Of a stretch of 64,000 nt of DNA, positions 47,669 through 57,960 are shown piece after piece. Each line of letters starts with the position of its first letter. The stretch's first letter is position 1. Source of the DNA: Gnetum montanum (Eukaryota > Streptophyta > Gnetopsida > Gnetales > Gnetaceae). Position numbers and translations under genes: made by a program. The notes below the pieces were generated by a model. The model searched no databases, was not told the DNA's origin, and saw only the letters and a program-made list of their open reading frames with translations. The DNA is taken from assembly GCA_015680685.1 (NCBI GenBank), contig MNCI01024081.1:19268-83267 (forward strand), given 5' to 3'.

Positions 47669-48769
47669 TCATTTGTTGCAACCAAACGATTCGAGAAGCT
47701 CTATGACTATTTTCAATTATGCTTCTCTTTCTTCATCAATGGCATACTTCTTGCTAAGCACTACCTTACATCCAGCTAATTTGTCACACAATTGTTCGAT
47801 GTACTTGGTTGCATGTCTTGTTGTAGCTACTGATTTCCCCTTTCTTTTAAGTTGGGTCTTTAACATATCTATATGAATCAATCAATCATCCATGTCCTTT
47901 TTCCATTCCTTCTCTTTCTTTTCATAAACAAGACTAAAATTATGAGTTATCAACAAAGCAAGAAAAAGAGAAGAGTAAAAAATAAAAAAAGAGTATTTAC
48001 CTAAAATTGATCATTGTCAATTTGGAGAAACTATTTACAATTCTCTAGATGATAAGTGAAGCACGTTGCACTTTTCAATTCTCCTAAGAGTTTCTCTAGG
48101 TCTTTAACAGCATTTCTATCATCCTTGGGAATTGGATGCAAAGATGATGGAACTCTAGCTTGTACTAAATCATAGTCTACCTTAAAGTTGCATGACTGAA
48201 ATTCCTATAAGTGGTAGACACCCTCACAAATAGAATAGGGTTTATTATCAAAAATTCACTAACTAATACACCAAAAAAGCACAAGCTCTTCTTCAACAAC
48301 CACCACTATCTGTCCCATCAAAAAAGAAGAACCTAAGATAGAGAAAAATGGAACCACTAGATAAACTCAAGAAGTGGTGTTGATACTACCTATGGAAGGG
48401 AACCTCTTATAGGTATCACAAAAAAAGAAGGCATGCTTGGTGATCTAGATGAAGAAATGGAATTCTATTTGGAAGTGGCCTACATCATCTATGTCCATCT
48501 CTCAAATAAAGTACTGTCACTCCATAAACATCTACAACATAAAAATCAACATCATACAAAGGAAAAAGGGAAGTATTCAAACCTTTAAATAATTAAAAAT
48601 TACCTCTAGTTTCTTTCCTTTATATTGTCTTATACTTTGCCAAGTTTTTTGAGCTTTTTTTTGAGCGGCTTATTATCTTATAACTATCGGACCACTAAAA
48701 ATTTACCCAATACATTACCTCTACAAAAAGGAAATTATTAGAAAAATAAATAAGACATTAAACTAAGTT

Positions 48770-48808
<39 letters not shown>

Positions 48809-49868
48809 TTAAATATATACCTTGGGAGTAGAAAGTGTGATCTGTTCTTATGGTTGAATCATACCAAAGGTCAAAGTTCCTTGAACTTCTTCAACCTGTG
48901 TAGCTCTAGCTTGGGCACTCTGAATCAATTCATTCTGCAACCCAAATTGCATTATCAAATTTATAAAATGAAGACATAATCAACAATAAGGAAATAATAA
49001 ATATATAAAAATACCTTGTTGATTTCCTCCTATTTTTGAGGATGTTCTAAAGCTAGCTGATCTTTCTTGACATCCATAATCTTACATCTTATAACTCTCT
49101 CATCTTTAAGAAATTTAGGGCATAATCAAAGATTGTAACAAATAAAATATTTGTTTAGATGGTCATAACTTATGATCAAACACATGAACAAGGGTACAAA
49201 ACATAGGGTATAAGATTAAGCGGGATTTTGCTAGATAGCAGAAATTCTAGTCATGGCATTATACTAAGTAGAGAAATAAGACAACGACCAATCATAAATT
49301 CTATCAGTTGACACCATGAAGTATGTAAATAAAATAATAATTAACATGGGATTGTTGTTTATACCATAAAACCTTGCTATAAATGAGTAGACATAAATCA
49401 AAGTGAATCTCATTGATGAAATCTCCATAAACAAATTGGCTTTTTCTAAGAGCAGAATCAATAACATAATCAAATAATTCCTTTTTGCAAAATGATTTAA
49501 ATTTTGAGAAGAAAGCTAATGGAATTAAAGGATCCTCTCCTTTTTCAAAACCCAAGGCTATTCGAATATCAAAAGGAAGGATTATTATTGCTCCAAAAAA
49601 CTAATTGGAAAGTAGAACTTTTCCTACTATTATACTATTTACACCATTCCATGAGAATGCCTTTGCAATGGAAAATTTTAAAAATGGGGAAGATAAGTAA
49701 ATCAAATAACCTTGAAGTTGTAATTTATCATAACCCCTCCTTCCCAAGTAAGCTATGAGCACAATCAAAATCAAAGAGTACATTCTTTTGATATAAAACA
49801 ATAGTGGCTAATTAAGAGCTACCTGAAGGAGTTTGAGATAGAGGTGAAGCTTGATGTTTAGGGGGCAT
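47669..49868 (-). pseudogene. Multi-exon protein-coding relic of unknown identity
   Basis: On the minus strand, coding stretches are bounded by GT/AG sites. Examples: ATG 49868 opening MPPKHQASPLSQTPS (49823-49868), GRRGYDKLQLQ (49711-49752), KKELFDYVIDSALRKSQFVY (from 49373), MDVKKDQLALEHPQK (from 49015), NELIQSAQARATQVEEVQGT (48821-48934), SYKIISRSKKSSKNLAKYKT (48604-48720), DYDLVQARVPSSLHPIPKDD (from 48001), and a C-terminal coiled-coil-like exon (47669-47933). Several exons hold stops. The 48604-48720 exon faintly recalls plant En/Spm-type transposases (Transposase_24), so a transposon gene is possible; a captured host gene is the alternative. Confidence 0.4.
48772..48806. repeat. (TG)n microsatellite
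   Basis: Seventeen uninterrupted TG units plus T. It lies in the proposed intron just before the exon donor side of the 48821-48934 exon. Confidence 0.95.
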
Positions 49869-51130
49869 GATGAAGATGGTTAGAATCCTTTAAGGGTAAA
49901 AAATCTTCAAGCTTCTCTACTGATAAAATCCTTCTAATATTGAGTTGTGATGGGCAAGCCTTTTTTTCTTCTCATATTTATAATACAACCATAAAAATCT
50001 TAGTAGAAATAAAGAGGAAGTTTTAACTTAAGTTAATAAAAAATTTAATAAAGCTAACATTCACTTTTTTAAAAAAGCTAATGTTTACTTTTTATTTTTA
50101 AAAGCTAACATTAACATTTTTTGACTTCATGATTTTTAGGTTCACTAAAATGAAATTATCTCTAGCTTAACACGAAGTGCTCTTTGAGATGATTCCAACA
50201 GTACCAATTTCATCAAAATACAACTTATAGTTTAAAAGATACAGTAATTCTTAAGTTGTGTGTAGTTTAAAATTAAAAAAAGTTCTTCTTTTTTTAATTT
50301 TTTAATTTATTTTTTTACAAAAATATTTTTAAAATTATAAAAAATGCATAGGGCTAGAGGTCTCAAGTTCAATTCCAAGCCTCAAAACTTTATTTTAATA
50401 AATTAACATTAAAATTAAAAAAAAATTCCCTTGAGAGGGCCACGATCAGTCTTTCTGCCTACTGCAACTAGCTGTGCTAGTAGTCATGACTAGGCCTATT
50501 GCCAATTGAAACTAGGCTTACTGCTAGCTATGACTACAAAGGGACTGGTCCTTAGGCTAGTTCCAAGGGCAACCTTCCACCACACAGCCCCTGCACCTTC
50601 CATTATCTACCACCATGCCTACACTTGTCCTCACGCCACCCACTACTACAAGCTCGCTGCCACTGTCGCATGCCCACTACTCACCACTGCATGTCCATTG
50701 CCTACCACCACATGCTCACTTCCTTACCAGTCACTACTGCCTTGTCATCCATTATTGCATAGTGCCTTGCATCTACCACCACAAACCGCTTCTTTGAATG
50801 CCACCACAAACCGCCTCTCTGAATGCTACCACAAACCACCTCTCCACTGAACACATACAAACCTAATCAAGGGGCCATGCAAGCCTAGTCAAGGGCCACG
50901 CAAGCCCTAAGATGGGCCACACCAACCCATAAGAGGGTCACATAGACCATGAGATGGGCCATGCTAGCCTAGATGAATTTTGAAAATTGACAGGACATTT
51001 TAATTTCTCAACAATTGACAGGAATTTTGAAATTTCCATCAACTGACGTAAAAATTTAAAAAAAATCATCATTAATTATCAATTTAAATTAAGAACACGC
51101 ATAAATATTTTCATAAATTTAAAATGGGCA
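49869..51130. other. Non-coding; includes GC-richer minisatellite-like repeats
   Basis: Three imperfect ~24-bp units around ACCACAAACCGCCTCTCTGA lie at 50774-50845, and repeated GGGCCATGCAAGCC-type units at 50870-50975. This may be the LTR of element K, which would end near 51131, but no start could be fixed. Open frames at 50506-50850 reflect the repeats. Confidence 0.45.
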
Positions 51131-51161
51131 CCTTGGTAACAATGTGGATAAAAACTTCATC

Positions 51162-51228
51162 ATTAAGTGTGCTAGTTCTGGAGTAGAACTGGGATGGGTA
51201 ACCTCTTGGGAAGTCTTGAAAAACATGC
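51162..51228 (+). other. 5S rRNA-derived segment in the element K leader
   Basis: GAGTAGAACTGGGATGGGTA followed by ACCTCTTGGGAAGTC (51181-51215) matches the 3' half of plant 5S rRNA, including the intermediate element and C box of its RNA polymerase III promoter, with few substitutions. The 5' half and most of the A box are missing, so it is not a 5S gene. Confidence 0.6.
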
Positions 51229-51565
51229 AAGTTTTGTAAATTTAAAATAGCCATAACTATTGAATTCGGAGTCCGTTTTCAACCAAAAAAAATTGATTCC
51301 AACTATTTTGAACCTTTTAGACTCAATGAAACTATCAAATTTAGCTTTCAAATCATAGAAAATTAGCATTTTAATACATTTCTTAAGGTCCCAAAAACAA
51401 TTAGGATTCAGTACTTGATAAGAATCCATGATAGTTTCAACTTCTTTTGCAACTGATCAACTATCTTGAGATCCATAAAAAGGGCCATAGAAGCTAAGGA
51501 TTACCAACATATCTGATTTCTTCAACTTACCAATGTCTAGAACCTAAAGAATAAATTGGAGAGAA

Positions 51566-52700
51566 ATGGAGGCTCAAGTCAATGACCTAATAAATACCCT
51601 TGAAGATCAAATTAATGAGATCAAGGGTGTTCAAGAAGAGCTTCATCAATCAAATCAAGGATTCAAGATAGAGATGCAAAATATGTCTTAAGAAATTAGG
51701 AAAGTATCCCAAACTTCAAAGGATAAATGGTCAAACATGTAAGGAAAGATGAATTCCTTTGCAAACTCCATCAAGCAATTAACCGTCCATCTCAATCAGC
51801 CTTCAAATCCTACCCACGTTCCACCTAGGAATCAACATCAAGATTAACATCAACTTCCCCCTAGGGATCCACATCAAAAACAACCCCCACATGCTAGTGG
51901 ATAGGATGTTAAAATCCCTCTTTTAGGCCATAGAGTAGAAACTGAAGGTGAGGGATAAGAAAACTAGCTTAATCCACCTAGAGAATTGCTAACACAATTT
52001 CATGCCAAGAAAGTAAAATTAGATCATTATGATGGAGCCCCTAGATCTAGTGTCAAGGATTGGCTTGATACAATAAAAAAACTATTTCAATATGTTGAAT
52101 TTGGCATGCCATGAATGTTTATAAGTTATCTCCTTCTATTTAAGAGGACTCGCAGCAACATGGTGGAATGGAATGAAATCTCAAGGTTTGATTACAAATT
52201 GGCTTAATTTTTATCAAGATTTTGAACAAAAATTTGTACTCAATTCTTTCCTCAAAGAGAACTAAATGAGATTTGATTCCATAAGATTAGGAAGGCAATC
52301 CAAAGATGATTACTATAAGGAATTTTATGATCTTTCTTAGTATGTAAGTCACCAAGATGAGGGAGAATTAGCTTCAAAATTCATTGGTGGACTACATGCT
52401 CAATTGCATCCCCAAACATGAGCCCATAATCCTCAAATTGTTGATGAAGCATATAGAATTGCTAAGGACTGTGAGGAATCGAATCAAATACGAGCTGCCC
52501 TTCAACAAGCAACTCTTTGAAAAACTACCTTTCCACAAGCAACAATAGAAGAAACACCAATAAAAAGAGCTCAATTAGGATTAGAATGTTTTGTTTGAGG
52601 TGAAGATCATTTTAAATGAGACTATCCAAAATTGCAAACAAAAGTACAAAGGACTAACCAAATCAAGAATTAAAAACCCAACCCAAACATGAACAAAGGA
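51566..52700 (+). pseudogene. Element K gag, degenerate
   Basis: ATG 51566 opens MEAQVNDLINTLEDQINEIK, a coiled-coil N-terminus. The capsid part has KVKLDHYDGAPRSSVKDWLD (about 52010-52070) and KFIGGLHAQLHPQT (about 52378-52420). The zinc knuckle at about 52587-52625 has lost one Cys to a stop and the last Cys to Tyr. Numerous stops. It ends at the 52718 insert. Confidence 0.7.
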
Positions 52701-52717
52701 AAAATTCCAACTACCAT

Positions 52718-54195
52718 CGTACTGACCTAAATCATTGGTGTAAGGTTGGAAGGGAAAATAAACATCGAAAGATCGTTGGGCAGGCATAGTTGACCCTACC
52801 TTCGCCCGAGGGCAAGCTGGAAAAGAGAATGAAGGTAGAGTGCCTTGGATGGTTTGCATGCAAATCAACCAAGGACTTCCCAAAGCGTAAGCTACAGCTA
52901 GCGCTGGGGTTATCGTAAACGATGTAAACGGAATGTAAAAGGAATGCAAACAGCGACACAAAATGTAAATAGAGCGCAGAGCATAAACAGAGATTGAATT
53001 GTAAATGAAGCATAAACAGATCTATATTGTAAACAAAGCGTAAACAGAGTAAACAATATAAATGGAAGGCAGTAATGAAACTGTATTGTATTGTTTAACA
53101 AGAGTGTGCACCAGTCAAAGTGTAGTTGCATGTGTGATAGCAAGTCAAGTGCTAAGCCCCAGAGTGATGTGGTGATGTGTTTTTGGATGGTTGGATGCTA
53201 GGAGTCTTGTGTGCCTAAGCATCTAAGGTTCAAAGTTACTCTTTCTTCAAAATTTCTGACCCCGTTTTAGTGAATTAATAGGGTATTTATAGGGTTTGGC
53301 TAGGCTCAAGCATAGAATCCGTGGATGGAATCGATGGCCGAGAGATCAGAGGAAACATGATCGTGTGACACGTGTCCGGTAGATAGCTGTGTGTGAGTTG
53401 GTCGTGTGTAGGAAAGCTATGTTCTTGATTAGGGACATTGCATCTTACAACTTGCGGATTACTCAAGCCCATGGGAGTACATACAATTTGGACCGTGAGG
53501 GCCAGAGAAGCCCACAAATCAAGATTTACAAAGAAAATCAAGAGGGATAGACTCTGGCTTGCTTGAAACTTCTTGGTTCCTAAATTGACTGCCACAGGAT
53601 GTCGATTTGAGTAGTTTTGTGGCTGTTTGAGGCATTTCTATTCCATTAGGGCTCCCAGCATGAGTTGATTTGGTCCTGGCATGTCCTTAGCGTGCGTTTG
53701 GAGTGCTTTGGTTAGGGCCTAAATAGTTTTCACACTAATGAATAGTGTTCTGCTGTGAATAGTGTCATGCTATGAATAGTGGTCACATTGTACTCATGCC
53801 CAGTGTGTGTCCCAGTGTGACCATAAAATCTTACAATTTTTGGAATTGAAATGTGGAAGTTCTTGAAGCTAGGACTGGAGGTTGTTGACCTTGAACCCTG
53901 GGAGTGATGTGTACCTTTGAATCTTGTCATTTTAGCTTAATTTTGAGGCTATGAAAGTTGGTCATGCTGCACTCACGCTGCAGCGTGACCATAGCCACAA
54001 CATGTGTTGCAGCGTGTGTTGGAAAATGTGTTGAATTTGGCTCAAAATTTGTAGTGTGAGTTGCCCAAGACAAGCCAGTGTGAGTGACCAAGGTAAGCTA
54101 CCATGAGTTGTATGTCTTAGTCAAATTTTTACCTCCCGAATGCTAGAAAGGGCTTGAGTCATTCTCGAAGTGCTAGGCTGAAATTAGTGGTGTTT
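52718..54195. mobile_element. Unclassified 1.48-kb insert in element K, with a 10-bp direct repeat
   Basis: CAACTACCAT (52708-52717) and CAACCACCAT (54196-54205) flank it, differing at one base, where gag and protease should be adjacent. A 9-11 bp duplication is typical of Mutator-like transposons, but no clear terminal inverted repeat is visible. Inside are irregular GTAAACAGAG-type repeats (52915-53065), a TATTTATA (53283-53291) and three TGAATAGTG repeats (53738-53780). No gene recognised. Confidence 0.5.
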
Positions 54196-54209
54196 CAACC
54201 ACCATAGCC

Positions 54210-54620
54210 ATGAGGAAGATATCTACATCAACTAAATCAAGTTTGCATAAATTTCAATTTACTTTATTGATTTTTGAAGGTTCAATTAAAGGTAAACAAA
54301 TTAAATTTTTGATTAATAGAAGTGCTAATGGTAACTTATTTCTCCAAAGTTAATTAATTTATTGAAATTAAGTTTACCTTTCAAGAAAATTATTAAGATA
54401 GAACTAGTAGATGGAATAACTATGAGCAAGCATACTAAGTATGAAGAAATTAACTTTACTTTACAAAATAGGCCTTTCGTTGATGAATTCTTTGAATTTG
54501 AACTAGGTGAAGTTGATGCAATTTTAGGAATGTCTTTCTTGCAAAAACTTGATATTACTACTCACTTTGGAACTTGTACTCTAAAAGTCCAACCACTAAT
54601 GGAGTTAGGATTCTAAGGGG
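54210..54620 (+). pseudogene. Element K protease, degenerate
   Basis: FLINRSANGNLFLQ stands at the active site, with the catalytic Asp changed to Asn and the Gly after it to Arg. The open part 54362-54616 contains KIIKIELVDGITMSKHTKYE and AILGMSFLQKLDITTHFGTC, the C-terminal half of a chromovirus protease. Inactive. Confidence 0.7.
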
Positions 54621-55098
54621 GGTAGGAACAGTAAGGCAAATTCATATGATAACCATTAAGCAAGCTAAAAAATTAGTCAAAAAGGGTGCTACAATGTTGG
54701 TTGTCAAAGTAACCCAACCTCAAAGATCTTCAAATACTGAGATTCCAAAAGAACTTAAGGAATATAAAGATTCAATATTTGGTGAAACTAGAGAACTACC
54801 TCCAAAAAGAACTATTGAGCATGCTATTGATATTTTTCTCATTACATAACCTGTTTCAGAAGCTCCTTATCGATTTTCTACTTTTGAATTAATAGAATTG
54901 AAAGTACAATTAGACCAATTATTGGAAGAAGGAAAAATTCAACCTAACGTATCACCTTGGAGTGCACCAGTCTTATTTGTAAGAATAAAGATGGTACGCT
55001 AAGATTATGCATTGATTATAGTGCATTGAATAAAGTGATGATTAAAAATACTTATCTTTTGCCTAGGATTGATGACTTTTTTGATCAACTTACAAGTG
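54621..55098 (+). pseudogene. Element K reverse transcriptase, N-terminal part
   Basis: The open part 54574-54849 ends in ELPPKRTIEHAIDIF, the start of RT. Then come [19 protein letters not shown] (about 54928-54975) and [17 protein letters not shown] (about 55000-55050). It stops at DQLTS, where element E begins. The FMDD half is at 63552-64000. Confidence 0.75.
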
Positions 55099-55295
55099 TG
55101 ATGAGCGGCAAGGTACCCCCACACTCAACCATATGAATCACAAGCATTCATGCACAATTTGGTTAAATTCCATGGATTGGACTAGTTGTGATATCTAGAT
55201 CATTATGCTCTGATTACAGTTTTTTGTCTTTCCACCTCGACTAGTGTTAGCTTTGTTATGTATGGTTTAGCATAGGGGTGCCTTGCCACTCATCA
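55099..55295 (+). repeat. Rearranged 5' LTR remnant of element E
   Basis: Bases 55099-55274 are the terminal ~176 bp of the LTR in reversed orientation, followed by only the last 21 bp in the correct orientation (55275-55295, GGGGTGCC...CTCATCA). The two ends form a 21-bp inverted repeat with two mismatches. About 870 bp expected of the LTR, including its promoter, are absent. Confidence 0.7.
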
Positions 55296-55296
55296 T

Positions 55297-55314
55297 TGGT
55301 GCCATTGCCAGGGA
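55297..55314 (+). other. Primer-binding site of element E
   Basis: TGGTGCCATTGCCAGGGA, one base after the LTR; three transitions from the tRNA-Asp complement. Confidence 0.78.
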
Positions 55315-57043
55315 TGGTGCTAGTTATCTAGATTAGTTATATTATACACTATCACTATAAAGGTATTAACAATATATCTTTTAGAAAGTATTAACTCACA
55401 CACACCATAAACCAATAATAATATCTCTCTCACATGGAAGTGACAATGCACTGTATAGCAAACACATTCATTAAAGAAATAATGAGATATACAATGATGA
55501 AAATTGGAGTGAATAACTTCATGCAAGGGTTTCTTATGATCATGACCACCCTAATGACACCTAAAGACTACACTTGCCTAAGGTAAACAATCTTAGAGGA
55601 GATGATATAAGTCCTGAACTAGGGGAGGCCTCAAGGCCTAAGGCCTTCTCAAAACCCAGAAATGATAAATCAAGGGATCCTAAAGAACACCATATAAGCC
55701 ATGGTAATTCTTCTAGTTCCTCATCTTCCTTTTCCCCTTCAACATTTAGTTATGATGAAGATGAATGTAGGTATGGAGATAAGGCTCCACTAAAGGGTTA
55801 GACTAAAATCCAAAATCAAACCCACAAGAAAAGTCAAAGATGTTACCACAAACATAGACATCATCATCACGACCAAATGAATAGAAATAGAAATTTCCCT
55901 CACAACTTATTTGATGATGATGAATCCTTGTTGGCCACTAAGTTCCTAATGCAGATCACAAAGGCTATTAAGATATCTCACAAGCATCGTAAAAAGAGTT
56001 GCCTACCTAAGCTTGACATGAACGATATTCCTAAATTTGTAGGAGGCTATGATTTAGATCTACAACATCATTTACAAGCCTTCCATGATGCCTATGCTTT
56101 CTACAACATTGAAAACAGATGGAAAAAGCTTAAGCTCTTTTCTACGACACTAATCAATAGAGTCAGAGTGTGATATAGGTCGTTGAGACCAAATTCAATC
56201 TAATGATGGTCAACAATGTTGGAACTTTTTAATGAGAAATACCAAACCTATGCGAGTGTCCACCCTAAGGAGACAAATCCAAGAATGGAAGAAAGAACAA
56301 CATGAACCCTTGGACATTGCCTTAGATAAATATTATTCCCTATTGAATAAATGCCCAGGCCATGGTTTCTCTAAGGAAAGGCAACTTTTTCACATCATAG
56401 ATGGGCTTTATAATGAAACAAGGGGAACCCTTGGGATGTATGCCGTATGGGTATTATATGAGCTCTAAGCCCATTAGATCCAAGAGCTAATCGAGCATGT
56501 GGAAAAAGAAGAAGGAGAGATATGCAAATGGGAGAATGTCAAAAAGTATCAATGGGATCCAACTCTTCAATAGAAGGAGGTCCAGATCTATGGTAAGGAG
56601 AATGAAACCACTCTCGATAAGGTGATCCTACAACAAACCTTGCTAATATAGAAGTCTATTGATGAACTTGAAGCAAAGTTAAATAGGATGTCCAAATTGA
56701 TATGTGAAAACATTACAAGTCTCATTGAGATGGTTGAGGAGAGGATCATGCAAAATAAGCCAAGAAATCACAATCAACAAAGGATATAGACCCAAGAAAC
56801 AACTAGGAATACTTTTTAGCAAATGGGAGAAATGGTTAAACAAAGTGAGGCTATAGAATCAACCACAAATGAAGATAATGGATGTGACATTTGCATATAT
56901 GACCATCCAAAGGGTCATTTCCTAGTCTTCTTGCATCTACAGGAGTAATCGGTAAGTGCCTTAAATCCGAAGTTTGTGTAAAAGCACATGCTTGGGAGAT
57001 TTCCTCTTCCACAAGGTAATTATAGACAGCCCCACAACCGACC

Positions 57044-57134
57044 GTACCATCCTAGGGGGACTTATTACCAACCTCAACACAGTCATCANGTACCATCCTA
57101 GAGGGACTTATTACCAACGTCAACACAGTCATCA
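57044..57134. other. Duplicated 45-bp contig ends joined by an N
   Basis: 57044-57088 and 57090-57134 are the same 45 bases with two differences, separated by one N at 57089. This is an unmerged overlap between contigs, so one copy should be removed. Confidence 0.85.
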
Positions 57135-57929
57135 ACCACAATGGCAACAACCAAAATCATGGGCGAGGCCACCACCAAATCAGCCCTATTCACCAAAACC
57201 ACACGAATATTATGTTTAACACCGTGTTTCTCCAACTAGTTCTACATCCTCTACTTTAATTTGTCACTACCACTCTTCCAAGTACCATCAACCCATGACA
57301 TCCCCTAAAGGATCACCACCTCATGCCTCTTACCATCCATCCTACCCTTGATATTCTCATACTTCATCTCATTACAGGTCACCTTCAATGACACAAGAAG
57401 ATTCAACACTACAATACCAATAAACGAATGCCACTTGTGCTGCAAATGTGCAGAGACATGCTGATACCATCTCAATCACAATGTCAAAAATGTCCCTTTT
57501 GGAGAAAAGGTCATAAACCAAAGTAAAGCACATATGGATCCACCACATCATCCAAGCTAGCACAATGCCAATTCAGTGCACCACCTTCCTTGTCACAACC
57601 AATGTCCTCTAATCATACACAAGGGCCACCATCCATCATTACTCTAATTCCAAACCCAAATAATGAATGTAACAATGTGGGGAGACAAACAAATCCATGC
57701 ATACCATATCATGATCAAGGGTGCACTCATGGGCCAGACATCCATCATGATCACAAACATCATATCCTAACCTACCAGATATTTAACAATCAAGTGTGTG
57801 ACCAACAATTTTTCTACCCAGCCACCACACCACCAAAGGACACCTAGTGGCTAGGGAATGCACTATTACCAATGTTTAATACATGCATGGATCCTATCTA
57901 CCCACTTATTAATCCTTGTCATGGCCAAA

Positions 57930-57955
57930 TATTTAGTCATGGGGGTCACCCCCCA
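57930..57955 (+). other. Internal PPT-like motif and inverted repeat at the gag end of element E
   Basis: TATTTAGTCATGGGGGT (57930-57946) equals the terminal PPT region of G (10348-10364). ATGGGGG and CCCCCAT (57938-57955) form 7-bp arms around TCAC. Confidence 0.6.
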
Positions 57956-57960
57956 TTCTA

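Larger units (their letters stand above)
55421..57960 (+). pseudogene. Element E gag, degenerate
   Basis: The start codon at 55421 aligned with D and C has become ATA. Blocks: N-terminal region (55574-55801, Ser-rich), capsid (55877-56173, GGYDLDLQHHLQAFHDAYAF), Retrotrans_gag-like (56232-56468, KYYSLLNKCPGHGFSKERQL), a helical segment (56590-56800), a zinc knuckle (56884-56925, CDICIYDHPKGH, last Cys changed to His) and a Pro/His-rich tail (57120-57847). The frame is broken in several places and by the gap join at 57089. Confidence 0.72.

Noticed and set aside
50506-50850. A Pro/His/Thr-rich protein of 114 codons on the plus strand
   Set aside because: The open frame comes from GC-richer short repeats; composition is low complexity and no start context or homology is evident.
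51162-51228. A functional 5S rRNA gene
   Set aside because: Only the 3' half is recognisable and the 5' half with most of the A box is missing.
46932-55098. One single intact chromovirus from the 46932 LTR to the K RT
   Set aside because: A second PBS-like site at 51134 and 3.7 kb of unrelated sequence between make a single element unproven; the parts are listed separately.
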